A stretch of DNA of 64,000 nucleotides. Source: Solibacillus sp. FSL K6-1523 (GTDB lineage Bacteria; Bacillota; Bacilli; Bacillales_A; Planococcaceae). The DNA lies in NCBI RefSeq assembly GCF_038005225.1, contig NZ_JBBOSU010000001.1, forward strand, positions 608,001 through 672,000, read 5' to 3'. Below the pieces are notes generated by a model, which searched no databases, was not told the origin of the DNA, and worked only from the letters and a program-made list of their open reading frames with translations. Position numbers and translations under genes: made by a program. This document shows, piece by piece, positions 34,353 through 40,786 of this stretch; the stretch's first letter is position 1; every line of letters starts with the position of its first letter.

Positions 34353-34574
34353 ATGGTATTTGAAGAAGTGTTACCGCGTTTAAAAGCGGGAGAGAAAGTA
34401 ATCCGCGCTGGTTGGGGCGGTGCTGAATTGTATGTGAAACTTGTTGGCCAAAGTGAACATGACGGCGAAAATTTGAACCCGTATTTCTTAATTAACGTGC
34501 GCGGTGAGGGATATACAATGTTTTCACCAACTGTGTGCGATTTGTTGGCGGAAGATTGGATTATTGTAGAATAA
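34353..34574 (+). CDS. DUF2829 (Tad2-like) domain protein
   Basis: A 73-aa single-domain protein with GAGGA ten bases before the ATG. It shows the DUF2829 pattern: FEEVLPRLKAGEKVIRAGWG at the start, then NPYFLINVRG, and CDLLAEDWIIVE at the end. Tad2, the Thoeris anti-defence protein of phage SPO1, belongs to this family and sequesters the cyclic ADP-ribose-type signal made by ThsB. Family members also occur in prophages and on chromosomes, where their role is mostly untested. No phage structural, integrase or Thoeris genes are seen nearby. It stands alone with its own terminator. The family call is fairly sure; an anti-defence role here is inference. Confidence 0.75.
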   Translation: MVFEEVLPRLKAGEKVIRAGWGGAELYVKLVGQSEHDGENLNPYFLINVRGEGYTMFSPTVCDLLAEDWIIVE

Positions 34575-34579
34575 CAGCT

Positions 34580-34610
34580 AAAGCCCATCGATGAGATCGT
34601 GGGCTTTTTC
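34580..34610 (+). terminator. terminator after the DUF2829 gene
   Basis: AAAGCCCATCGAT (34580-34592) pairs with ATCGTGGGCTTT (34596-34607), followed by a T run (TTTTTC overlapping the arm). Confidence 0.8.
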
Positions 34611-34628
34611 ATATGGAGGAAATAAACA

Positions 34629-35384
34629 ATGAAATTTGAAGAATACATAGGAAAAACAGTTTTTATAACAGGTGCAGCTTCGGGTATTGGACAAGCACAG
34701 GCAATTGCATTTTTAGAAAATGGGGCGAATGTATTTGCGTTTGATGTGGAAGAGGCAGGATTGTTACATCTACAGCAACAATATCCCAAAAACTTTGCGT
34801 ATTATGTTGGCAGCGTGCGTAAAAAAGAGGATGTCGAGCAAGCGTTTCAAAAAGCATTAACCACATTTAAACGAGTAGATATTTTGCTAAATACGGCTGG
34901 TGTGTTAGACGGCTTTGCGAAAACGCTCGATACGGATGAAGAGCTATGGAATAAAATTATGGATACGAATGTAAAAGGTACGTATTTTGTGACGAACACG
35001 ATTTTACCGCATCTATTGGAGAGAAAATCAGGCATCATCATTAATATGGCATCCATTGCAGGGCTTGTTGCCGGTGGTGGGGGCGCGGCATATACAGCGT
35101 CCAAACATGCGATTGTTGGCTATACGAAGCAATTACATGCAGATTATTGTCGTGAAGGCATTCGTGTCAATGCAATTGCACCGGGGGCGATTCAAACACC
35201 GATGAATCAAGCGGATTTTGAAGGAGACGGTGAAATGGCAAAATGGGTGGCAAATGAAACACCTGCAGGACGCTGGGCACAGCCAAGTGAGGTAGCGAAT
35301 TTAACACTATTCTTAGCGAGTCAAGCCGCTGATTATATGCACGGAGCGGTTATACCACTAGATGGCGGTTGGATTGCGAAATAG
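34629..35384 (+). CDS. Short-chain dehydrogenase/reductase (FabG-like)
   Basis: 251 aa, the usual classical SDR length. The Rossmann motif TGAASGIGQA is at residues 15-24. The structural NNAG motif appears as NTAG. The catalytic Ser lies in NMASIAG and Tyr/Lys in YTASK. The C-terminus has APGAIQTPMN and PLDGGW. It should reduce a carbonyl or oxidise an alcohol with NAD(P)H. The closest general type is 3-oxoacyl-ACP reductase, but substrates cannot be assigned from sequence. GGAGG precedes the ATG, nine bases after the upstream terminator hairpin. It appears to be a single gene; queT follows with its own promoter. Confidence 0.88.
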   Translation: MKFEEYIGKTVFITGAASGIGQAQAIAFLENGANVFAFDVEEAGLLHLQQQYPKNFAYYVGSVRKKEDVEQAFQKALTTFKRVDILLNTAGVLDGFAKTLDTDEELWNKIMDTNVKGTYFVTNTILPHLLERKSGIIINMASIAGLVAGGGGAAYTASKHAIVGYTKQLHADYCREGIRVNAIAPGAIQTPMNQADFEGDGEMAKWVANETPAGRWAQPSEVANLTLFLASQAADYMHGAVIPLDGGWIAK

Positions 35385-35407
35385 ACCTGTTCTCGAATAG
35401 ATTCATT

Positions 35408-35416
35408 TGTTATAAT
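35408..35416 (+). promoter_or_regulatory. extended -10 promoter of queT
   Basis: TGTTATAAT is a perfect extended -10. The -35 is weak. Transcription from about 35423 would produce the structured leader below. Confidence 0.6.
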
Positions 35417-35418
35417 AC

Positions 35419-35541
35419 GCAAGTAAGCAAAATCAATCACGCTTGCACTACGACACTTCAGATAGGGCGTTCGGCTCTCTTCCTTTGGTCGTAGTTATTA
35501 CTAAAATAGCGAATCTGCTATTTTACAAAGGAGAATGAAAA
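35419..35541 (+). promoter_or_regulatory. preQ1-II-like riboswitch candidate in the queT leader
   Basis: Ordered elements: a hairpin GCAAG/CTTGC (35420-35446); a stem ACTACGAC (35447-35454) with GTCGTAGT (35488-35495) whose loop ends in TCCTTTG (35481-35487); and a second hairpin AAAATAGC (35503-35510) with GCTATTTT (35517-35524). CAAAGGA (35526-35532) follows, which is the queT ribosome site. TCCTTTG is exactly complementary to CAAAGGA, giving an H-type pseudoknot that would hide the ribosome site. This order (loop anti-SD, stem, embedded hairpin, SD) is that of the preQ1-II class described for streptococcal COG4708 (QueT) genes. Ligand identity is inferred from architecture and gene context. 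Confidence 0.65.
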
Positions 35542-36051
35542 TTGAATACATCTGTTTTAAAAGACTCATCACGCACTTCTACAAGGGAGCTCACAAAAAT
35601 CTCGCTTGTTGCCGCGTTGTATGTCGCAGTGACTGTTGTCTTGTCCGTCATTAGCTTTGGTGCGGTACAACTACGTTTGTCGGAAATGTTCAACTATTTA
35701 ATGCTGTACAACAAGCGCTATATCGTAGCCGTAACACTAGGTGTCGTGCTCGCAAACTTTATGTCACCTATGTGGATAGTTGATGTGCCTGTTGGCGGGA
35801 TTGCAACATTTCTTGTATTAATTTTGTGTCGTATAGTAACGAAAAGAATGGAAAATATTAAATTAAAAATGGTTGTGACTGCATTGATCTTCACGTTTTC
35901 AATGTTCACAGTCGCAGGACAATTAACAATTCTTTACGGCTTCCCGTTCTGGGCAACTTGGTTTACAGTTGGCGTTGGAGAGTTATTGTCAATGACTGTT
36001 GGTGGTGTGACAATTTATTTATTAAATAAGAAAATAGATTTTTCGAAATAG
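35542..36051 (+). CDS. queT: QueT-type queuosine precursor (preQ1/preQ0) transporter
   Basis: 169 aa with about five membrane segments. The motif AVQLRLSEMFNYLMLYNKRY and the glycine-rich VPVGGIATFLV match the QueT (COG4708) family, an S component of energy-coupling factor transporters. It imports a 7-deazaguanine precursor for queuosine tRNA modification and needs a shared ECF module encoded elsewhere. The start is TTG at 35542, set by AAAGGAG eight bases upstream. The nearer-looking ATG at 35534 is out of frame and inside the ribosome site region. Expression is probably controlled by the leader RNA, which sequesters that site. The gene ends in a terminator at 36060. Confidence 0.88.
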   Translation: MNTSVLKDSSRTSTRELTKISLVAALYVAVTVVLSVISFGAVQLRLSEMFNYLMLYNKRYIVAVTLGVVLANFMSPMWIVDVPVGGIATFLVLILCRIVTKRMENIKLKMVVTALIFTFSMFTVAGQLTILYGFPFWATWFTVGVGELLSMTVGGVTIYLLNKKIDFSK

Positions 36052-36059
36052 ATTAGGAG

Positions 36060-36093
36060 AACGCACTTACTTAGATGAGTGCGTTTTGTTTTG
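36060..36093 (+). terminator. terminator after queT
   Basis: AACGCACT (36060-36067) pairs with AGTGCGTT (36078-36085), then TTGTTTT. A near copy (AACGCACTTACTTCAGTGAGTGCGTT) follows comK at 39331. Confidence 0.8.
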
Positions 36094-36227
36094 GAAAATT
36101 AATTTAAATTATTCTTTAGATGAAGATAAAAGTCTCAACGGATAGGACATACCGTGTAATCTCATAAAATATATTTTCATAAATTGTAGTGAATTAAATT
36201 ATATGCGCATCTATTGCATCAAGTTCC

Positions 36228-36262
36228 AAGCCGTCTATCAAAATTTGATAGACGGCTTTTAT
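36228..36262. terminator. orphan hairpin in the queT-dndB gap
   Basis: AAGCCGTCTATCAAA and TTTGATAGACGGCTT form a perfect 15-bp inverted repeat, followed by TTATC. No gene ends here. It could terminate a small RNA starting after 36093 or insulate the dndB promoter. The rest of the 415-bp gap holds only the promoters listed below. Confidence 0.5.
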
Positions 36263-36277
36263 CATGAAAAAGTTATT

Positions 36278-36306
36278 TTGTCAATGTCTTGATGATTTAC
36301 TATAAT
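36278..36306 (+). promoter_or_regulatory. promoter P1 of the DndB-like pair
   Basis: TTGTCA (36278-36283), a 17-bp spacer and TATAAT (36301-36306): 11 of 12 consensus matches with ideal spacing. It predicts a leader of about 154 nt. Confidence 0.65.
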
Positions 36307-36391
36307 CTCAAAAAAAATAGCAAAACACGATGAAAATTGTGACAGATGAAAACGGCTAAGAAAACAATTCTCTGAATCTTCCAAAATAATA

Positions 36392-36435
36392 TTGCGTTTT
36401 ACGACAAGAAACTCTATATTAGTAATTAATACTAA
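36392..36435 (+). promoter_or_regulatory. promoter P2 and overlapping palindrome before the DndB-like pair
   Basis: TTGCGT (36392-36397), a 17-bp spacer and TATATT (36415-36420). The palindrome TTAGTA-N5-TACTAA (36419-36435) overlaps the -10 and start point, a typical repressor position. Confidence 0.45.
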
Positions 36436-36466
36436 ATAACTGGAAGAAGAAAGGGATATATAGCCT

Positions 36467-37552
36467 ATGAATAATAAGTTTTATTTTGCTGGTATTCCAT
36501 ATAAACAATTTGGACATGAGCTATTTTTCACACAAATGAGTCTTAAAACCCTATTAGCTGTAGTTGATGTCGATGCCAATGTACAGCGAGAGTTAGATAT
36601 TCAAAGAAGACATGAAATAAGAGCATTTATTTTAAATAATTTGGAACAGGGACATGACTTTTATTTTAGCCCGTTTGTATTTAGTGCTCGCGGAGAAATT
36701 GAGCAAGATGGACAGGGCTATTCCCTCACGCCGGGGAGTAAACTATTCATTAGTGATGGCCAACATCGCTTGTATGCACTAGAATCGGCATTGATAATGT
36801 TAAAAAGCTCTTTAAGTGCTGCCGAATACATTCGTAATGAAGAAAAAGTTATCGAACTAAAGAGGCAAATTGAATTTCTTGAAAATTTCCCGATTGCGAT
36901 GCAAATATACTTACAACTAAATGTGCAGCAGGAACGTCAAATGTTTGTTGATCTTAATACAGAGCGTAGAGAAGCGCATCCAGGTCAGCTTTTGCAGTAT
37001 GATCACCGCGATACATACAGTATTTTAACGCGAAAAGTTGCACAAAATTTAAAAGATAAAATGGACATCGAAGTAAAATCGGCACGAGCGCTGAAAAGCT
37101 CTTCATCGATTACAACACTTGTTATGATGAAACGTTGCCTAGTTGCTTTATTTAACGGTACGTTTACGCTAAAATCAGGAGAAATAAATTTTCAATACCC
37201 ACAGTATGAAGTTGAGCATATTGCAGAAACTTTCTTTTTAAAATGGCTAGAGATTTTCCCGAAACATGCGCATAATCGTTTTAAATATGTGGCAGGTCTT
37301 ACGGGCATTCAAATTGCACTAGCACTCACAGTTAACTACCTCATGAAAGAACATCGTATTTCACATCTTGAAGCAATTGAATTGCTATCTCACCTAAAAA
37401 AGTTTAGCTGGTTGCATACCCATCCTATTTTTGCATTCTTATATTCACAAGAGAAAAAATGTATAGCTGGTCATTCAAGCAGCTATGCAGTTAGAAGATT
37501 GAAGAATGAATTTGTAGAATTAATCCATCAAGAAATGGCGGTGAAAAAATGA
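36467..37552 (+). CDS. dndB: DndB-like DGQHR-domain protein, first of a pair
   Basis: 361 aa. The DGQHR motif is intact (ISDGQHRLYALE, residues 95-106), and the second family motif DLNTERR is at 162-168. DndB proteins are regulators of phosphorothioate DNA modification and are also found in other DNA-modification or defence loci. DGQHR domains resemble ParB/Srx-type nucleotide-binding folds. Here no dndA, C, D, E or FGH genes are present, so this is an orphan. Its stop overlaps the start of the next, related gene by four bases (ATGA), implying coupled translation. Two promoters and a palindrome lie upstream. The role is unknown; DNA-related regulation or defence is the family-based guess. comK follows the pair. 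Confidence 0.75.
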   Translation: MNNKFYFAGIPYKQFGHELFFTQMSLKTLLAVVDVDANVQRELDIQRRHEIRAFILNNLEQGHDFYFSPFVFSARGEIEQDGQGYSLTPGSKLFISDGQHRLYALESALIMLKSSLSAAEYIRNEEKVIELKRQIEFLENFPIAMQIYLQLNVQQERQMFVDLNTERREAHPGQLLQYDHRDTYSILTRKVAQNLKDKMDIEVKSARALKSSSSITTLVMMKRCLVALFNGTFTLKSGEINFQYPQYEVEHIAETFFLKWLEIFPKHAHNRFKYVAGLTGIQIALALTVNYLMKEHRISHLEAIELLSHLKKFSWLHTHPIFAFLYSQEKKCIAGHSSSYAVRRLKNEFVELIHQEMAVKK

Positions 37553-38559
37553 CACAACGATTAGCGGTGTTAAGTGTGCAGGAAGTTGTCGAAAAAATGG
37601 AGCAGGACAAGCTTGTATTACGTTCGACAGAAGCACGCCATACACGTAAATTCCGTCAATATGTTATGGAACAATTTATGACGGGTGATGTATTTATTCC
37701 ACCGATTGTTGCCTCAGAAAATGATGATATTCTTCATATTATTGATGGTAGCAGTCGGTTACGTGCACTGGTCGAATTAATTTCCAATGTCGATCGGATG
37801 TTCTTAAGTGATAATGCTGAAGATCAAAAAAAGGCGGCTCAATTAATGATTTGTATTCAAGAAGTTCAGCTAGCTTTTCAAATTTTCAAAGAATTTACCG
37901 TACAGGAGCAAGAACAGCTCTATCTCGATCTCAATACGAAAGGTAAAAGAGTGGCACTTTCAAAACGCATTGCCTATGATTCACGCAATACAATTAACAT
38001 CGTAACAAACGAGCTACTACAGCAACATGAGGCACTAAGGTTAGCGGGAATTGAACAGGAAAAGGTGAGCATTAACCGACCGGCAAATAAAAATTTCTTA
38101 TCACTCAGTCAGCTACGTGCGCTTGTGTCACTCTTTCTAGTAGGAAAAGAAACGGCATCGGGCATTCACACGCAGAATGTAGATCAAGTGCTAATTGAAA
38201 AACGTTTACCATTACTTAATGCTTGGCTAGATGAATTATTTAAATTGGAGGGACCAGAAAAAATTGGGGACTACAATATTTCAATTTTAGCGAGCTTCTT
38301 ATTTGTACGAGCACTCGGGTATTATGCGTTGCAAGGGGAGGACAAGGTGCCAAGCGCGAAAAAAGAAATGTATATCCGCGAGCGAATAAAAGCGCTTAAA
38401 CATATAAGCTGGGAAACATGTCAGCCATTGTGGGAACGATTTGAAGGGAATTATCGCGGAACGAATCAGCTCTATTTTATAAATAACAACAAAAAAACAT
38501 TGATAGCTATAATTAGGTGGCTATGCAGTGAGGGAGGTGAGAAGGATGTGAAAAAATAA
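37549..38559 (+). CDS. Divergent DndB-like protein, second of the pair
   Basis: 336 aa, similar in plan to the upstream protein but with a changed motif: IIDGSSRLRAL (residues 65-75) replaces DGQHR, and DLNTKGKRV stands at 127-135. The loss of Gln and His while Asp-Gly and Arg remain suggests a different or lost activity, with the pair perhaps forming a heteromer. The start overlaps the first gene's stop (ATGA). The C-terminal part (LKHISWETCQPLWERF, YFINNNKKTLIAIIRWL) is like that of orphan DndB pairs. No catalytic assignment is possible. A hairpin and terminator-like structure separate it from comK. Confidence 0.68.
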   Translation: MTQRLAVLSVQEVVEKMEQDKLVLRSTEARHTRKFRQYVMEQFMTGDVFIPPIVASENDDILHIIDGSSRLRALVELISNVDRMFLSDNAEDQKKAAQLMICIQEVQLAFQIFKEFTVQEQEQLYLDLNTKGKRVALSKRIAYDSRNTINIVTNELLQQHEALRLAGIEQEKVSINRPANKNFLSLSQLRALVSLFLVGKETASGIHTQNVDQVLIEKRLPLLNAWLDELFKLEGPEKIGDYNISILASFLFVRALGYYALQGEDKVPSAKKEMYIRERIKALKHISWETCQPLWERFEGNYRGTNQLYFINNNKKTLIAIIRWLCSEGGEKDVKK

Positions 38560-38574
38560 GAAGGCAAAAGAAAA

Positions 38575-38664
38575 ACCTCTGTATACAGTCCGGGAAGACG
38601 TTTCGTATACAAAGGCTTCTAGTTAAGGAGTATCCTTACTAAAATTAGTATACTCCATTTTTGA
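38575..38664 (+). promoter_or_regulatory. double hairpin leader between the DndB-like pair and comK
   Basis: Hairpin 1: CCTCTGTATAC with GTATACAAAGG, 11 bp with one mismatch (about 38575-38615). Hairpin 2: GGAGTAT (38627-38633) with ATACTCC (38650-38656) and inner ACTAA/TTAGT pairing, followed by ATTTTTG. Hairpin 2 looks like a terminator for the pair or an attenuator for comK. AT-rich A/T runs after it (AAATTTG, TTTTAAATTCAAAA) could include ComK boxes. Confidence 0.55.
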
Positions 38665-38703
38665 AATTTGTGTATGTTTTAAATTCAAAAAGGAGGCAAG
38701 AGT

Positions 38704-39249
38704 ATGATGAGAAAACCTAAGTATATTTTACCGTACCAAGCAGCTGCAATTTTTGAAACGGTAGTTGATGGCAAGCAAGTACTAGAAGTAATCGGAAATG
38801 GGAATAGCCTATATATGGATATGACATTAAAGCAATGCATTGCATGCAATGAACATTACTATGGAACAAATTTAAATATATCGAAGCGGCTTATGAAAGA
38901 TATTATTGGAACTTCTCATGCTGCACCTTATATTTTTGGCGATATGATTTGGGTACCACTTGCCACTCAAAATCGGGCAGATACAATATTTGTCGCATTA
39001 CACCATTTGAAAGGGATTGAGAAGGATGAACACAAGCAAATCGTGATTGTGCTTACTGGCGGCATACGCATTCGACTGAAAATGACGAGAGCCTCTGTCA
39101 TTTTGCGTTTCGGTGCAGCAAGCATCCTAAAAATTTTAATGGATTTTCGCAAAAATCTAAAATCCAATCCAAATACCTCACAAGATCCACCGTGTGAAAT
39201 TGTGAAGGAAGAGGGCAATGTTTACTTTACGCGGAAACGGAAGAAGTAA
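38704..39249 (+). CDS. comK: ComK family competence transcription factor
   Basis: 181 aa. It keeps the ComK pattern: a YYGTNLNISKRLMKDIIGTS block, then HAAPYIFGDMIWVPLATQ corresponding to the HKPPI...FPT region of B. subtilis ComK, then VALHHLKGIE, and the TGGIRIRLKMTRASVILRFG strand pair. B. subtilis ComK (192 aa) binds A/T-rich boxes and activates DNA uptake and recombination genes and its own promoter. AAAAGGAGGC lies before the ATG at 38704; a second ATG follows at once (MMRKPK). Identity to B. subtilis ComK looks low, as is usual in Planococcaceae. It ends in a terminator at 39331. The DndB-like pair upstream may share regulation. Confidence 0.8.
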   Translation: MMRKPKYILPYQAAAIFETVVDGKQVLEVIGNGNSLYMDMTLKQCIACNEHYYGTNLNISKRLMKDIIGTSHAAPYIFGDMIWVPLATQNRADTIFVALHHLKGIEKDEHKQIVIVLTGGIRIRLKMTRASVILRFGAASILKILMDFRKNLKSNPNTSQDPPCEIVKEEGNVYFTRKRKK

Positions 39250-39330
39250 AAAGGCAGGCGCTCGAAAAGCTGAAAGAATAGAAGTAGAGCTAAAATAAAA
39301 AAACTTTGTGGATTTGATAAGGATAGTCGA

Positions 39331-39363
39331 AACGCACTTACTTCAGTGAGTGCGTTTTGTTGT
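39331..39363 (+). terminator. terminator after comK
   Basis: AACGCACT (39331-39338) pairs with AGTGCGTT (39349-39356), then TTGTTG. It is nearly identical to the queT terminator at 36060. Confidence 0.75.
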
Positions 39364-39546
39364 GGCGATTTTTAGGGTGAGAGAAGAAATTGAATATCTA
39401 ACCAGTGAGTAAAATGTGGATGATTTTGGTCAATCAACATGGCTGCAATTATATTATACTTTAAGTGAAGGTTAATGAATGAGAAGGGAGTTAGGCGATA
39501 AGCAGAGTTTCTGCTCCTTGCTAAATTAGTTGAAAAGGTGAAGTAA

Positions 39547-39690
39547 ATTAGGATACATACACCATTATTGGATAAGCATACTGAAACAGTTTCACGTATT
39601 TTGAAATATCCATATGACCGAAAATAGATTAGAGTTTCAGAACATAATGTTGAACGATTAAAAGCAGAAAGCGAAATTGGAGGAATTTAA
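39547..39690 (+). pseudogene. decayed small gene (ATT start, in-frame amber)
   Basis: AAGGTGAAGTAA precedes ATT AGG ATA, where a start ATG would be expected. The frame reads RIHTPLLDKHTETVSRILKY PYDRK, TAG, then IRVSEHNVERLKAESEIGGI before TAA. Both sides of the TAG share one frame and look protein-like. The ribosome site of the next small gene lies inside its end. This suggests a former two-gene unit whose first gene lost its start and gained a stop. I do not recognise the family. Confidence 0.4.
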
Positions 39691-39692
39691 TA

Positions 39693-39857
39693 ATGACAAA
39701 AGTAAATCCAGTAGTCGTGCGCATTGCCGCAGAGCGAATTATGGTAGAAGGCATTAACCCAAAGACCGGACAAGTGTATGTTATTGAAGATATAGATAAT
39801 GGAGAATACCGTTTGGCGATCGAGAATTATATTTTGAAGACTACGGAGGGGATCTGA
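39693..39857 (+). CDS. small protein of 54 aa, unknown
   Basis: ATG at 39693 with GGAGG nine bases upstream. The product reads MTKVNPVVVRIAAERIMVEG, then PKTGQVYVIEDIDNGEYRLA and ends LKTTEGI. The composition is balanced with a short amphipathic helix and a predicted beta hairpin. There are no cysteines, signal peptide or membrane segment. The ribosome site is better than that of many larger genes here. It directly follows a decayed small frame and is followed by overlapping hairpins (39870-39931). I do not recognise the family. It could be a phage- or plasmid-derived accessory protein. Confidence 0.55.
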   Translation: MTKVNPVVVRIAAERIMVEGINPKTGQVYVIEDIDNGEYRLAIENYILKTTEGI

Positions 39858-39869
39858 TAATTGATACTT

Positions 39870-39931
39870 AAAGAGTGTTCAATTAAATAGGTTTGATCTC
39901 ATATTGGGCACTCTTTAACAAGGGTGCTTTT
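39870..39931 (+). terminator. mutually exclusive hairpins ending in a T run
   Basis: Terminator: GCACTCTT (39908-39915) with AAGGGTGC (39920-39927), then TTTTTTT. Competing stem: AAAGAGTG (39870-39877) with CACTCTTT (39909-39916). The shared CACTCTT can pair with only one arm, the layout of an attenuator. It may simply end the 54-aa gene's transcript. Confidence 0.6.
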
Positions 39932-40029
39932 TTTGATTTACAAAAAAATACTGCACATTTGGTTCATAATGCGAACCCGCCACAAAACACTTCCACGAAA
40001 TTAATTATACCCACCCATAAAAAAGTAAA

Positions 40030-40082
40030 CCTCGCTTAGTAGTAATTGTCTGCTAAAAGATTACCTGAGAAATAACGCGAGG
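40030..40082. repeat. nested inverted repeat in the gap before the polysaccharide locus
   Basis: CCTCGC (40030-40035) pairs with GCGAGG (40077-40082), and inside it GTAAT pairs with ATTAC. On the minus strand TTTACTTTTTTA follows. It could be a minus-strand terminator or an end of a lost element. The rest of 39932-40200 shows nothing. Confidence 0.35.
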
Positions 40083-40195
40083 CAGGAATGTTATTAGATC
40101 AACGTTTCTAAAGGTTACAAATAATTAATCTAGCATTAATGGATTATGTTTATCAATATTCAAATAATACGAACCTCACATTCGTTCGACAAATC

Positions 40196-40251
40196 ATGAC
40201 GAAAATCTCTCAAAATAGTGTATAATAGAAAACGTCATTTATTAACGTCAT
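40196..40251 (+). promoter_or_regulatory. promoter of the glycopolymer locus with direct repeats
   Basis: TATAAT (40221-40226) follows an ATGACG at 40196-40201 with a long 19-bp spacer. Just downstream, AACGTCAT occurs twice 13 bp apart (from 40231 and 40244). A weak -35 plus direct repeats suggests regulated transcription. Confidence 0.45.
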
Positions 40252-40271
40252 ATTAAAGGGATGAATATTAC

Positions 40272-40766
40272 ATGAATTTAAAAGAATCCACTAGAAAATA
40301 CATATTGCTTGGAGCCTTATTGTTTATAATCGTTGGGCTTGTATCGGCAAAAGTACTTGCGAAAGGGCAAGATACGCAATTTACTACGGAAGATATCCTT
40401 TATCAGCAAGTTGCGCAGCTTTACAATGAAGGTAATTACACAGAAGCTTCTCTGTTTATGAACGAACTTTTATTAGCACAACCAAAATCAGAGGCTGTGA
40501 ACTATTTAGGTGGTTTAATTGCTGCAAATACAGAGGAATATGAGCAAGCTGCTATTTTATTTCAAAAAACATTGGATATAAACCCATATAAAGTAGAAGA
40601 TGCGATGTTCATGTTACAGTTTGGAGAAGTATTAGTATTAGCTGAGCGAAATGAGGATGCAAGGATCGTATTAGTACATTGCCAAGAATCAGCATGGGCT
40701 CCAGAGTCATTTCCGGAATATCAAAATAGTGTAGCTGATTTATTAGCACAAATTGAAACTATATAA
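40272..40766 (+). CDS. membrane-anchored TPR protein, first gene of the glycopolymer locus
   Basis: 164 aa. Residues 8-30 form one membrane segment (YILLGALLFIIVGLVSAKVL). The outer part has two TPR-like units (LYNEGNYTEASLFMNELLLA and NTEEYEQAAILFQKTLDINP). TPR proteins act as assembly scaffolds. In polysaccharide loci they often stand beside the O-antigen ligase-type polymerase, as here (20 bases apart). The role is likely protein-protein contact in polymer assembly at the outer membrane face. The ribosome site is weak (AAAGGGATG). No enzyme motif is present. Confidence 0.75.
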   Translation: MNLKESTRKYILLGALLFIIVGLVSAKVLAKGQDTQFTTEDILYQQVAQLYNEGNYTEASLFMNELLLAQPKSEAVNYLGGLIAANTEEYEQAAILFQKTLDINPYKVEDAMFMLQFGEVLVLAERNEDARIVLVHCQESAWAPESFPEYQNSVADLLAQIETI

Positions 40767-40786
40767 TAAGGAAGGTATATACAATA

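Noticed and set aside
33363-34610. Prophage
   Set aside because: A Tad2-like gene and small accessory remnants are present, but no integrase, terminase, capsid, tail or lysis genes.
35534-35536. ATG at 35534 as queT start
   Set aside because: It is out of frame with the transporter; TTG at 35542 gives the full protein with correct spacing to AAAGGAG.
36467-38559. A complete Dnd phosphorothioation system
   Set aside because: Only DndB-like genes are seen; the flanks carry queT and comK, and no dndA, C, D, E, F, G or H-like frame occurs in the window.
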